A stretch of DNA of 64,000 bases from Alloscardovia sp963543015 (GTDB taxonomy: Bacteria > Actinomycetota > Actinomycetes > Actinomycetales > Bifidobacteriaceae). Positions 16,094 to 25,239 of this stretch are shown in pieces. Position 1 is the first letter of the stretch; each line of letters begins with the position of its first letter. The notes under the pieces are model-generated. The model ran no database searches. It saw nothing but the letters and a program-made list of their open reading frames with translations, and was not told where the DNA came from. Both the position numbers and the translations under genes were made by a program. Location: positions 1 to 64,000 of the forward strand of contig CAUTYZ010000007.1 of the NCBI GenBank assembly GCA_963543015.1. The letters are read 5' to 3'.

Positions 16094-18403
16094 ATGGCTA
16101 CTCATAAAAATAATGGTGGCGCGAATTCTCCACGCCGAACTAGCTCATCAACTCGTTCAACCCGAAGTGGTGGATTTTCTCATGCCCAGCGCAGTTCGAA
16201 CGCAAGCGGTGCTGGTCGTGGACGCAATTCTCGCAGCCCTCGAGGGGCAAAGAACGCACGAGGCGCTATGAAGAAGCGACCAATCTGGAAATACATCCTA
16301 TGGAGCATCCTAGGATTATTTGTCATCGGCATCGCTGGTCTTGGTATCGCTTATGCAACAATCGAAATTCCTTCTCCAGAATCTGTAGCGTTAAGCCAAA
16401 AGACCACTGTGTACTATAACGATGGAACGACAGCAATTGGCAGTTTCCAAGAAGAGAACCGAGAAATTATCCAATGCTCGACACTTCCTGATTATGTCGG
16501 CAATGCTGTCGTTGCTTCGGAGAATCGTTCATTCTGGACGGATAGCGGTATTGATTTGCGCGGTATTGCTCGTGCACTGTTTACAAATATCACCACCGGT
16601 TCTCGCCAAGGTGGTTCGACCATTACCCAGCAGTACGCTGAACGGTATTATTTAGGCGAGACGAAGAGCTATATCGGAAAACTTCGAGAAGCTTTGCTTG
16701 CCTTGAAGATTGCTCAAACTCAGGATAAATCCACTGTTTTGTGCAATTATATGAACACAATTTACTTTGGACGTGGCGCTTACGGTATCCAAGCCGCAGC
16801 AAAAGCATACTTTAATAAGGATGCCAAGGATTTGACCCCTTCCGAGGCTGCTCTTATCGCAGGAATTATCCCAGCTCCATCTATCTGGGATCCAGCAGTA
16901 GACAATACCGCAGCAACAAAGCGTTTTAATCGCGTCATTCGCATCATGAGGGAAGATGGATATCTCACTTCTGAGCAAGCGTCTGCTGCTGCTATGCCAC
17001 AAACAATTGAGCAATCAACGACAGACCAGTATGCAGGAGATAAGGGTTATCTGCTCAATATGGTGAAAACTGAACTGCTCAATACCGACCAGTTCACGGA
17101 AGATCAGCTGATGACTGGCGGATACTCCATTATCACCTCCATCGACAAGGACAAGCAGGCATACATGCAAGAAGTCGGTGCAGGCGACTCGTCTACACCA
17201 GATACGGTTGAAACTGGCGGCATGAGTGCTGATGTCGACAATGGTGAAATTATCGCAGTCTATGGCGGTAAGGATTACAACACTAAGCAACTCAATAACG
17301 CTACCCAGGCACTGTATCAGCCTGGTTCCACAATGAAGACTTTCACTCTTCTGGGAGCAATTCAGCAAGACGTAAGCCTCAACACTTTGTTTAATGGCAA
17401 TTCGCCACGAACGTATGCAGGACTTGCTAGCTCTGTGTCGAATTATGGCAATATCAGCTATGGAAATATTACTCTGACACGCGCTTTGGCCCGTTCGGTC
17501 AATACCGTATTCGTTGATTTGAATCAGAAAGTAACTCCACAGAAAACAGCACAGATTGCAAAATCTGCTGGTATTTCTTCTGAACTACAAACGGATTCTT
17601 TGTATAACACTTTGGGTATTGATGGTATCCATGTGAGCGAAATCGTTCAGGCATATCAAACTATCGCTCATGACGGTGTCCGCAATCCTTTACATATCGT
17701 GCGTGAAGTGCGCTCGGATGGAGGAACGAATACCGTCTATACAGCAAATACATCTGGAACCCAAGTTTTCAGCGAAAATGTTACAGCAAATGCCATGGTC
17801 GCATTGCGCGCTGTTATTACGGAAGGTTACGGAACTCCTGCTCTGGCAGTTGGCAAAACTGTCGGCGGTAAGTCGGGTACGGCAAATGATAATTCTGCAG
17901 TAAGCTTCGTCGGATTTAGCCGACACGTTGTGACTGCATTCGCGACGTGGAATCCAAGTGACGATGGCAATACGAATGAACCAGTCCCTACTTTCGGCGG
18001 CTATACCGATGGTATGGGGTATCCAACTCATCTCTTCACGCTCTACATGACTCGTGCTCTTCAGGGTGTAGCAGATGAAGCGTTCCCTACTCCATCGAAT
18101 ACTGGAATCGTCGGCGGACCAGACGGCACATGGGGCTTGGGAGCACAGCGTACTCAGGCTCAGAATAATTCGGAAGAAGATTCTGAATCTGACTCGTCAC
18201 GTGAAGAGTCCAACTCTCGCCATAACCAGAATTCCCAAGAAAATCAAGAATCCGATGGACAGTCTCAGGATTCGAATTCCGGAAATTCGAGCGACTCCAA
18301 CCAATCTGAAGGAACGAGTGATAATTCAGGCAATCAGCAAGGAAATTCGCAAGAGAATTCCTCGCAGTCACAGTCAGGTGGTCAAACGACGAGTGGCAAT
18401 TAG
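16094..18403 (+). CDS. Class A penicillin-binding protein (GT51 and transpeptidase)
   Basis: Bifunctional peptidoglycan synthase at the outer membrane face. Seen: basic Ser/Arg-rich cytosolic tail (1-63); one membrane segment (65-90); GT51 domain with the glutamate of motif 1 in ASENRSFW (Glu143, followed by Asn where Asp is usual), GGSTITQQ (173-180) and KLREALLALK (197-206); transpeptidase SxxK as STMK (412-415), SVN (468-470) and KSGT (593-596); a low-complexity Ser/Asn/Gln/Glu tail from about 690 to 769. No clear ribosome site precedes the ATG. A bidirectional terminator follows at 18512-18547. Confidence 0.93.
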   Translation: MATHKNNGGANSPRRTSSSTRSTRSGGFSHAQRSSNASGAGRGRNSRSPRGAKNARGAMKKRPIWKYILWSILGLFVIGIAGLGIAYATIEIPSPESVALSQKTTVYYNDGTTAIGSFQEENREIIQCSTLPDYVGNAVVASENRSFWTDSGIDLRGIARALFTNITTGSRQGGSTITQQYAERYYLGETKSYIGKLREALLALKIAQTQDKSTVLCNYMNTIYFGRGAYGIQAAAKAYFNKDAKDLTPSEAALIAGIIPAPSIWDPAVDNTAATKRFNRVIRIMREDGYLTSEQASAAAMPQTIEQSTTDQYAGDKGYLLNMVKTELLNTDQFTEDQLMTGGYSIITSIDKDKQAYMQEVGAGDSSTPDTVETGGMSADVDNGEIIAVYGGKDYNTKQLNNATQALYQPGSTMKTFTLLGAIQQDVSLNTLFNGNSPRTYAGLASSVSNYGNISYGNITLTRALARSVNTVFVDLNQKVTPQKTAQIAKSAGISSELQTDSLYNTLGIDGIHVSEIVQAYQTIAHDGVRNPLHIVREVRSDGGTNTVYTANTSGTQVFSENVTANAMVALRAVITEGYGTPALAVGKTVGGKSGTANDNSAVSFVGFSRHVVTAFATWNPSDDGNTNEPVPTFGGYTDGMGYPTHLFTLYMTRALQGVADEAFPTPSNTGIVGGPDGTWGLGAQRTQAQNNSEEDSESDSSREESNSRHNQNSQENQESDGQSQDSNSGNSSDSNQSEGTSDNSGNQQGNSQENSSQSQSGGQTTSGN

Positions 18404-18511
18404 CCGGTGAAAGGTAAGGCGTATATGTCAAAAATGAACGCCTGATGGCATAACATCTAGGCATATACGGCTTATACGCCAATCCACAAAGAAAAAGCCA
18501 AAAAGGGCTAC

Positions 18512-18547
18512 AAAAAAAGAGCCTCCGCGTAAACGGAGGCTCTTTTG
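18512..18547. terminator. Bidirectional terminator between PBP and leuA
   Basis: GAGCCTCCG and CGGAGGCTC form a 9-bp stem around CGTAAA, flanked by A-runs on the left and TTTT on the right. It can therefore end transcription from both the plus-strand PBP gene and the minus-strand leuA gene. Confidence 0.9.
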
Positions 18548-18625
18548 TACCCCTTTGTACATCACTACATGTGTGTACCGTACCTTTTTCTATCTCTCAG
18601 TATACCGCAAGAGCAATGCAGAATG

Positions 18626-20518
18626 CTAGCGTACAGTGCGATTTACTGCAGACAGAATCGCCTTCAAAGAGCTTGTCGTGATAGAGGAATCAATTCCCAC
18701 GCCCCAGATAATGCGCTCTTCTGGCTCATCGCCTATCTGACACTCGACATACGATGCAGCCACAGCATCTCCACCAGCACTCAACGCATGCTCAGCATAG
18801 TCAAGTACTGATACAGTCAGTCCAAGGACAGAGATGGCGTTCACAAAAGCAGCGATAGGACCGTTGCCTACACCTGACAATTCATGAATACGTGGCTCAG
18901 CAGTATCAGTTGGAAGACCATTATCGCGGATCTTTACCTTGATAACAGTATCTGCGCTCGATTCGTCAGACATAATATTTGCCGCGAGAAGACGGTAACG
19001 TCCCCACTTTTCCAAAGTATCATCACGCGAATCAGCAAGAGCTGTATGTTTTCCACTCTCTTCGATAGGCAGATATTCGTCTTTGAAGAGACGCCAAATA
19101 TCTTCATCCTTCACTTCGCGCTTGGTATCGTCTGCATAACGCTGGACAACCTTATCAAACTCGACCTGGAGACGCTTTGGCAAATCAAGATTATGATTCA
19201 CCTTCAGCAGGTATGCCATGCCGCCCTTACCAGACTGCGAGTTCACACGAATGACAGCTTCGTATGTACCGCCTACATCCTTAGGATCAATTGGCAGATA
19301 TGGAACTTGCCACAAGAAGGTATCCAGATTTGCATTCTGTTCGGCTGCTGCCAATTCGCGCGCCTCGATGCCCTTCTTAATAGCATCCTGATGCGAACCT
19401 GAGAATGCTGTAAAGACGAAGTTTCCAATGTATGGATGACGTTCAGAAATTTGAATTTGGTTGCAGTATTCGACGACTTTACGTACTTCGTGCAGATTCG
19501 AGAAATCAATTTGCGGATCGATCCCTTGAACCAGAAGATTCAACCCAACTGTGCACAAATCCACGTTACCCGTACGCTCACCGTTGCCAAAAAGGCAGCC
19601 TTCGACACGATCTGCGCCCGCAAGCAACGCCAATTCGGTAGCAGCTACTGCCATGCCCTCATCATTGTGAGGATGCAAAGATAGGACGATGGAGTCACGC
19701 TGTGCCAAATTTCGATCCAAGAATTCGATCTGGTCTGCAAAAACATTTGGCGTGGTCATCTCAACAGTCGCTGGAATGTTGATGATCATCGGATGCTCAG
19801 GTGTTGGCTTGATGATATCGACTACTGCATCGCACACTTCCAGAGCAAACTCAGGCTCTGTGCCCGTAAACGATTCAGGCGAGTACTCATAGGAAATATC
19901 TATGCCTTGAGCATCTGCTTCGAGTTCTTTGCACAGCTTTGCAGCGTCCATTGCCAACTGCTTAATGCCGTCTTTGCCCTTGCGGAAAACGACTTCGCGC
20001 TGCAGTATAGACGTGGAATTATAGAAGTGAACGATGGCGCGCTTACACCCGCGCAATGCCTCGTAAGTCTTATGGATAAGGTGCTCGCGTGCCTGAGTCA
20101 GCACAGCGATAGTGACATCGTCAGGAATCAGTTCGCGCTCAATGAGCATGCGAATGAATTCATAATCAGTTTCCGACGCGGAAGGGAAGCCTACCTCAAT
20201 TTCCTTATACCCCATAGAAACAAGCAGATTCCAAAAACGCAATTTACGCTCAGAATCCATAGGATTCACCAAAGACTGATTACCGTCGCGCAAATCAACA
20301 GAGCACCACCGTGGAGCACGCTGGATCTTCTTATCAGGCCATGTTCGCTCAGGATATTCGAACGGCACCTGCTTATCGTATGCGATGTACTTCGTATACG
20401 GCATCTTGCTTGGGTTTTGAGGGCACCCCACGAAACGCTGCTGAGGCAATCGTGGATCATTATTCCCACCATTGGAAGCTGCCGCTATCGGGGCTAAATC
20501 AAATACAGAGTTAGTCAT
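18626..20518 (-). CDS. leuA: 2-isopropylmalate synthase
   Basis: First committed step of leucine synthesis: 2-oxoisovalerate plus acetyl-CoA to 2-isopropylmalate. Seen: 630 aa, the long actinobacterial form; RWCSVDLRDGNQSLV (catalytic Arg and metal-binding Asp), HPHNDEGMAVAATELAL (metal His-x-His), GCLFGNGERTGNVDL, and a C-terminal LeuA dimer regulatory domain (about 500-620) that normally senses leucine. The ATG at 20518 has a GAGG site. No leucine-rich leader peptide was found in the 197 bp upstream. It stands as a single-gene unit. Confidence 0.95.
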   Translation of the reverse strand: MTNSVFDLAPIAAASNGGNNDPRLPQQRFVGCPQNPSKMPYTKYIAYDKQVPFEYPERTWPDKKIQRAPRWCSVDLRDGNQSLVNPMDSERKLRFWNLLVSMGYKEIEVGFPSASETDYEFIRMLIERELIPDDVTIAVLTQAREHLIHKTYEALRGCKRAIVHFYNSTSILQREVVFRKGKDGIKQLAMDAAKLCKELEADAQGIDISYEYSPESFTGTEPEFALEVCDAVVDIIKPTPEHPMIINIPATVEMTTPNVFADQIEFLDRNLAQRDSIVLSLHPHNDEGMAVAATELALLAGADRVEGCLFGNGERTGNVDLCTVGLNLLVQGIDPQIDFSNLHEVRKVVEYCNQIQISERHPYIGNFVFTAFSGSHQDAIKKGIEARELAAAEQNANLDTFLWQVPYLPIDPKDVGGTYEAVIRVNSQSGKGGMAYLLKVNHNLDLPKRLQVEFDKVVQRYADDTKREVKDEDIWRLFKDEYLPIEESGKHTALADSRDDTLEKWGRYRLLAANIMSDESSADTVIKVKIRDNGLPTDTAEPRIHELSGVGNGPIAAFVNAISVLGLTVSVLDYAEHALSAGGDAVAASYVECQIGDEPEERIIWGVGIDSSITTSSLKAILSAVNRTVR

Positions 20519-20715
20519 GCTCGTACCTCACTTTGAATTGATGGAAAATAATTGATGTACTCTTATCGTACGAAAAATTTAATGCATTAGCCGTGTCTGT
20601 CCCAGAATAAGGACTTTTATGTGTAGGTATATGTGGTATATGTATGGATATATGTGCGGATGCACCTACATACGTATGAGCGGGCGAGATGAAGAAAGAT
20701 AGATACATTCGCCGC

Positions 20716-21393
20716 TTACATTGAGCTCAGCGTCGCCGAGCTTGCCAATGGACTGCCTAATCGACTGTCGCAGAACGCATTTCCCAGCCATGTATGACGA
20801 GAATTTGGCCATACTGCTCCCAAACGTGGCGAATTCTGGCTCACCCAAATACTTGGAACGCGACCGTCTGTACTACGAGATCCGGTCAAATTGAAGCCAT
20901 TCTTATCCGTCAGCCAGTTTGGATGCTGAGTAGCTATAGCAATTCCTTCTTCCAACGTTAATGGAAGTTTATTATCCGAATCGATAAGTTTGCGCGCGAT
21001 ATCCGGTTCGCGATTTGTGTACTTTGTGCCGGTATGTGGATCAATGACGATGTAGAACGGACCTTCTGGAGGCTCGCACCCATCTTGAGGATTGAAACTT
21101 GCGATATCACGTGGAGGCATGGTGGTAAATCCAGCATTACGACCAATTGCCGTACGAGCAATCAAAGACTCCGGTGATACAAGCTCACGCGTAGGAACAA
21201 GCAAAATATTCGTGCCGAGATGCGCATATTCAGGACTATTCAGCTCGACGATTAATGGCCATGCCAAGGAACGAAACTCGCTATCACTCAAATCAGCAAC
21301 GTCTGCGTAACCAAGGGCTACGAGGCGGTCAAGCTGACTTAATACCTCGGAAGCAACCGAATTAAGAATTACATGTGGAGTTACTGATGTCAT
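20716..21393 (-). CDS. DUF5701 family protein, function unknown
   Basis: A 225-aa actinobacterial protein of unknown function; I assign DUF5701 from the C-terminal block TWLGNAFCDSRLGSPLASS and the middle block FYIVIDPHTGTKYTNREP, with moderate certainty. No signal peptide or membrane segment is seen. It is a single-gene unit between leuA and the ask-asd operon. The ribosome site before the ATG is weak. Confidence 0.7.
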   Translation of the reverse strand: MTSVTPHVILNSVASEVLSQLDRLVALGYADVADLSDSEFRSLAWPLIVELNSPEYAHLGTNILLVPTRELVSPESLIARTAIGRNAGFTTMPPRDIASFNPQDGCEPPEGPFYIVIDPHTGTKYTNREPDIARKLIDSDNKLPLTLEEGIAIATQHPNWLTDKNGFNLTGSRSTDGRVPSIWVSQNSPRLGAVWPNSRHTWLGNAFCDSRLGSPLASSATLSSM

Positions 21394-21497
21394 ATGAGAA
21401 ACTTTACACGAGATAAACGAACTATGAATCTATAAAGACACTCAGAGGTGAAATGCACTCAGAGTGATATGGAGTATATAGGTTATACGGAGTACAG

Positions 21498-21531
21498 TTG
21501 AGCGGCACCCACATTCATGGATACCGCTCAA
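21498..21531. terminator. Hairpin downstream of the ask-asd operon
   Basis: TTGAGCGG and CCGCTCAA pair perfectly around an 18-nt loop, about 105 bp beyond the asd stop codon on the minus strand. No T-run follows, so it may be a weak terminator or an mRNA 3'-end hairpin. The rest of 21394-21636 shows nothing else. Confidence 0.45.
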
Positions 21532-21636
21532 ATTTGAAAGGTTACATACCGTCACGCAACGAAAAGCGCTCTCTGTAAAACACTCAACGTACTGAATGTA
21601 TTGCACTCACCGTAAGGCATCGGCACTTCTGCACAT

Positions 21637-22707
21637 CTACAGCTTGTCTGCGAAGTGCTTGGAAACCATAACTTCAGCAATTTGAATAGCATTCAAAGCG
21701 GCACCCTTACGCAAATTATCATTCGCGATAAAGAAGCTCAAGCCCTTCTTGCCTTCTACCGACTGATCTTGACGAATACGGCCGACGAAGCTTGGATCTT
21801 TTCCTGCTGCGTCCAAAGGAGTTGGAACATCCATGAGTTCTACACCTGGAGCATCGCGAAGAACTTCACGCGCCATATCTGGAGTAACGTCCTTCTCGAA
21901 TTCAGCCTGAACGCTCATACCATGAGAAGTAAAGACACCAATGCGTACGCATGTGCATGCTGCTGGAAGTCCTGGAATGTGCAGAATCTTACGGCTTTCG
22001 TTACGCCACTTCTGCTCTTCGTCAGTCTCTTCGCTGCCGTCATCGACAATTGAACCGATGAATGGGACAGCGTTGAAAGCAATAGTTTTCACAATCTTGG
22101 TAGGTTCTGGGAATTCGATAGCTTTTCCATCGAAGACTAGCTTATCCGCACCTTGATCGATAGCAGCTGTTGCTTCATTCATCAGCTGTAGAACGCCGTC
22201 ACGACCCGCACCTGCTACCGCCTGATAGGAGGACGCAACCAAACGCTTCAAACCGAAGCGATCATGGAGAGCCTTTACCGCTGGCATAGCAGCCATGGTA
22301 GTGCAGTTTGGATTAGCAATGATATGACTTGGTACATCATCCAAATCTTCAGGATTTACTTCAGCGACGACGAGTGGAACATCGTCATGCATACGCCACT
22401 GCGAGGAGTTATCGATAACGTACGCGCCCGCTTGCGCAAAAGCTGGAGCCCATTGCTTGGAGGTGCCGCCGCCGGCAGAGAAGATAGCGATATCAATGTC
22501 AGAAAGATCAGCCTTCGCGACATCTTCCACAACAACGTCATGGCCTTCATACGAAATGACCTGACCTGCCGAACGTGCAGATGCCATGAAACGAATATCT
22601 TTTACAGGGAAATTTCGCTGCTCCAAAATAGAGCGCATAACCATTCCGACTTGCCCCGTCGCACCGAGAACAGCGAGGTTTACTCCCTTGTCATTAATGC
22701 GTGTCAT
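21637..22707 (-). CDS. asd: Aspartate-semialdehyde dehydrogenase
   Basis: Reduces aspartyl phosphate to aspartate semialdehyde with NADPH, the second step toward lysine/diaminopimelate, threonine and methionine. Seen: nucleotide-binding GATGQVG (15-21), catalytic Cys135 in ANPNCTTMAA, QAVAGAGRDG and the C-terminal RIRQDQSVEGKKGLSFFIANDN. 356 aa. Its ATG shares one base with the stop codon of the preceding aspartokinase regulatory subunit (TAATG), so the genes are translationally coupled. Confidence 0.96.
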   Translation of the reverse strand: MTRINDKGVNLAVLGATGQVGMVMRSILEQRNFPVKDIRFMASARSAGQVISYEGHDVVVEDVAKADLSDIDIAIFSAGGGTSKQWAPAFAQAGAYVIDNSSQWRMHDDVPLVVAEVNPEDLDDVPSHIIANPNCTTMAAMPAVKALHDRFGLKRLVASSYQAVAGAGRDGVLQLMNEATAAIDQGADKLVFDGKAIEFPEPTKIVKTIAFNAVPFIGSIVDDGSEETDEEQKWRNESRKILHIPGLPAACTCVRIGVFTSHGMSVQAEFEKDVTPDMAREVLRDAPGVELMDVPTPLDAAGKDPSFVGRIRQDQSVEGKKGLSFFIANDNLRKGAALNAIQIAEVMVSKHFADKL

Positions 22708-23279
22708 TAGCGACCCGTCCCTCCATAAACAACTGCTTCAATCGTGTCAGCATCCAAACCGAATGCTGTATGAACGCTTCGTACTGCAGTAGTAAGATTT
22801 TCCAATGGAATAACTGCCGAGATACGAATTTCTGAAGTGGAAATCATCAAAACATTGATGGATTCATCCGACAATGCTTGGAAGAAACGAGCAGTAATGC
22901 CTGAATGAGTTTTCATTCCGACACCTACCAGAGAAATCTTGCCGATTTGAGTATTGACATCAGCAGTTTTGTAGCTCAATTCTTCTTTATGAGTCTCGAT
23001 ATATTGCTGAACCTTACGCAACTGGGATTCTGGGAAAGTGATAGAAATATCCGCAAAGCGATGTTCAGAATCCGTTGCCGCCAATGCCTGAACAATCATA
23101 TCAATATTAATGCCTTCTTCAGCAAAACCTGTGAAGACTGCCGTTACACGACCAGGCATATCTGGAATACCACGCAACGTCACCATCGCTTCGCTGCTAT
23201 CGTGAGCAACTCCAGAAATGATAGGAGCCTCTGGCCCAGTCATATCCGGGAAAATATCACCAATTGATGTATCTGCCAT
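22707..23279 (-). CDS. Aspartokinase regulatory (ACT-domain) subunit
   Basis: Carries only the C-terminal half of aspartokinase: two ACT domains that bind feedback inhibitors (lysine and/or threonine). Seen: 190 aa with GVAHDSSEAMVTLRGIPDMPG, INIDMIVQALA, ISLVGVGMKTHSGITARFF and INVLMISTSEIRISAVI, all matching the regulatory half of actinobacterial LysC. It has its own AAGGAG ribosome site 6 nt before the ATG and starts 13 bp after the catalytic gene stops, so the split is a real gene boundary. It is probably made with the catalytic subunit and forms a hetero-oligomer with it (inferred). Confidence 0.9.
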   Translation of the reverse strand: MADTSIGDIFPDMTGPEAPIISGVAHDSSEAMVTLRGIPDMPGRVTAVFTGFAEEGINIDMIVQALAATDSEHRFADISITFPESQLRKVQQYIETHKEELSYKTADVNTQIGKISLVGVGMKTHSGITARFFQALSDESINVLMISTSEIRISAVIPLENLTTAVRSVHTAFGLDADTIEAVVYGGTGR

Positions 23280-23292
23280 GAATTCTCCTTCA

Positions 23293-24057
23293 TTAATCGC
23301 GATTAGGAATGGAATTAAGATCTACGTTAGAACCAAGCACAATTGTTCCGGTGCGCTTAGAGAACGAGCTGCGCACATGAATTGGCATATGGAAACGGCG
23401 CGCGTATTCGACACAACGCAATGCCAAAACTTTAGAGCCGCTCGCAGCCATTTCAAGAATTGCATCATAGGTAATGGAATCAATACGCTGAGCAGTTGGC
23501 ACAATGCGTGGATCAGCAGTAAAAACGCCATCAACGTCTGTGTAAATTTCGCATACGTCAGCGCCCAATGCCACAGCCAATGCCACAGCCGAAGTATCTG
23601 AACCACCACGGCCAAGCGTCGTAGCATCGCCCAATGAATTAATACCCTGGAAACCAGCAACAATCGCAATTTCACCGTTATTAATAGCATCACGTACACG
23701 CTCTGGCTTCACCGCGCGGATATGAGCAGCACCGTACTGAGTGTCTGTCATAAAGCCTGCTTGCGAACCTGTAAACGAGTGCGCTTTCTCACCCTGTGCA
23801 TGAATTGCCATAGCTAGCAAAGACATAGAAATACGCTCACCCGCTGTCATCAGCATATCCATTTCACGGGCCGATGGGTTGGAATCAATGCTGAGCGCCT
23901 GATCGATGAGCTCATCTGTCGTATCTCCCATCGCAGACACGACTACAGCTACGTCATTGCCTTTTTTGCGTGTCTCGATAATTCGGCGAGCAACTCGCTT
24001 GATGGATTCAGTATCTGCTACTGAGGAACCGCCGTACTTCTGTACTATGAGAGCCAC
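23293..24057 (-). CDS. Aspartokinase catalytic subunit
   Basis: Phosphorylates aspartate at the start of the aspartate family pathway. Seen: only the amino-acid kinase domain, from VALIVQKYGGSSVADTE (Lys and Gly of the active site) to the DGVFTADPR and VLALRCVEYARR blocks and ending in HVRSSFSKRTGTIV plus a short linker. The ACT domains are a separate gene. The GTG at 24057 fits the usual start of the family; the frame is open to a TTG at 24099. Operon order: catalytic subunit, regulatory subunit, asd. Confidence 0.9.
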   Translation of the reverse strand: MALIVQKYGGSSVADTESIKRVARRIIETRKKGNDVAVVVSAMGDTTDELIDQALSIDSNPSAREMDMLMTAGERISMSLLAMAIHAQGEKAHSFTGSQAGFMTDTQYGAAHIRAVKPERVRDAINNGEIAIVAGFQGINSLGDATTLGRGGSDTSAVALAVALGADVCEIYTDVDGVFTADPRIVPTAQRIDSITYDAILEMAASGSKVLALRCVEYARRFHMPIHVRSSFSKRTGTIVLGSNVDLNSIPNRD

Positions 24058-24433
24058 ATCAATCCAATCTGCTAGATGCCAATTTCTGTTTTCTGTCAAA
24101 GTCTTCTGTCAAAGTCTATCGTTGCATGCGTTAAATAGCATGAACTGGGCTGTTATGACCATGCTGTCAATGCATCTCGAGCATTGTCCTTATGTCATAA
24201 ACATCCAGCGCTCTCAATCTTACGCAAACTCCCTGATTTTCAGCACTTATCGCCCATACTATGAAATGACTCAGAAGTATACCCGACGAGCATACCCAAC
24301 GATAGTGGCGAAAATAGTGTTCATAATTATCCCGGACAGAGCTTTCCCACACTAAGCTCTCTCTGCTCAGCATCTCAGCTATCTCAGACTAAAACTGTCG
24401 AAAAGTGTCAAAAGCGTCTCAGTCAAATTAACT
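24058..24433. other. Intergenic region upstream of the aspartokinase operon
   Basis: No gene is supported here. A 13-bp perfect tandem repeat TTCTGTCAAAGTC lies at 24090-24115; on the minus strand each copy gives a TTGACA, possible -35 elements for the operon, but no convincing -10 accompanies them. Nothing else is seen up to the repeat array near recR. Confidence 0.5.
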
Positions 24434-24528
24434 CGGTTAGATCAGTCCGGCTAGATCAGCCCGGTTAGATCAACTCCCAATCAGTTCTGTTAGATTAGCT
24501 CGGTTAGATTAGTCCGGTTAAACCGAAC
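24434..24528. repeat. Degenerate 14-bp tandem array across the recR stop codon
   Basis: Six units of about 14 bp beginning CGGTTAGATCAGTC (24434, 24448, 24462, 24487, 24501, 24515), with one 11-bp interruption. Typical units are CGGCTAGATCAGCC and CGGTTAGATTAGTC. The last unit contains the recR stop codon (minus strand), so the array grew from the end of the gene. Confidence 0.75.
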
Positions 24529-25141
24529 GTCGTCCAGCCAACGCACGTCCGAGGGTAACCTCATCTGCGTATTCCAAATCGCCACCCACAGGCAAACCGC
24601 TCGCGAGCCTCGTGATCGTGATACCTACAGGACCGAGAAGACGACTCAAATAGGTTGTTGTAGCCTCGCCTTCGATATCAGGATTGAGAGCCAGAATAAC
24701 TTCCTTAATGCTTTCAGACGAGTCATCTGCTTCAGCTGCCTGCATTCGCTTCACGAGAGCGGCGATATTGAGATCTTGAGGCGCGATATTTGCCATTGGA
24801 TTAATCGCACCGCCTAACACATGATACACACCACGATATTCGTGTGTACGCTCGATACTCATAATGTCTTTCGGCTCTTGAACCACGCAAATCGTCGTAT
24901 GGTCTCGACGAGGATCAGCACAAATTGGGCAAGGACTTTGCTCACACACATTCGCGCAAATTTCGCAAAAACGCACACGCTCGCGCATCTCAATAATTGC
25001 TTGAGCGAGCTCTTGTGCATCGGTTTCATCTACAGAAAGAAGATGAAATGCAATGCGCTGTGCTCCCTTGGGACCAATCCCTGGGAGCTTTGCAAAATCA
25101 TCAATCAGATTTTGAATAGCACCATCATATGTTGTTGGCAA
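24518..25141 (-). CDS. recR: Recombination protein RecR
   Basis: Works with RecO and RecF to load RecA at single-stranded gaps. Seen: helix-hairpin-helix near residues 17-30 (LPGIGPKGAQRIAF), zinc motif with C59, C62, C71 and C74, and a Toprim domain (ICVVQEPKDIMSIE... LALNPDIEGEATTTYL). 207 aa. The start is TTG at 25141 behind GAGGAAGAA. The recR-dnaX neighbourhood is widespread in bacteria. The 3' end carries the 14-bp array. Confidence 0.95.
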   Translation of the reverse strand: MPTTYDGAIQNLIDDFAKLPGIGPKGAQRIAFHLLSVDETDAQELAQAIIEMRERVRFCEICANVCEQSPCPICADPRRDHTTICVVQEPKDIMSIERTHEYRGVYHVLGGAINPMANIAPQDLNIAALVKRMQAAEADDSSESIKEVILALNPDIEGEATTTYLSRLLGPVGITITRLASGLPVGGDLEYADEVTLGRALAGRRSV

Positions 25142-25190
25142 TTCTTCCTCTTTCTATCCTTTTTCTATCCCTAGCGCCTTGCTCTTTCTA

Positions 25191-25220
25191 TCACGTTTCG
25201 TCACGTTCTGTCACGTTATG
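25191..25220. repeat. Three 10-bp tandem repeats after dnaX
   Basis: TCACGTTTCG, TCACGTTCTG and TCACGTTATG stand in tandem 20 bp beyond the dnaX stop codon, in the recR-dnaX gap. Another case of short repeats at gene 3' ends in this window. Confidence 0.65.
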
Positions 25221-25239
25221 CTACGCGAGAATTCGTTGA

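Noticed and set aside
18400..18547. Possible CRISPR-like or repeat array after the PBP gene
   Set aside because: Only one inverted repeat and one terminator hairpin are present; no regularly spaced direct repeats.
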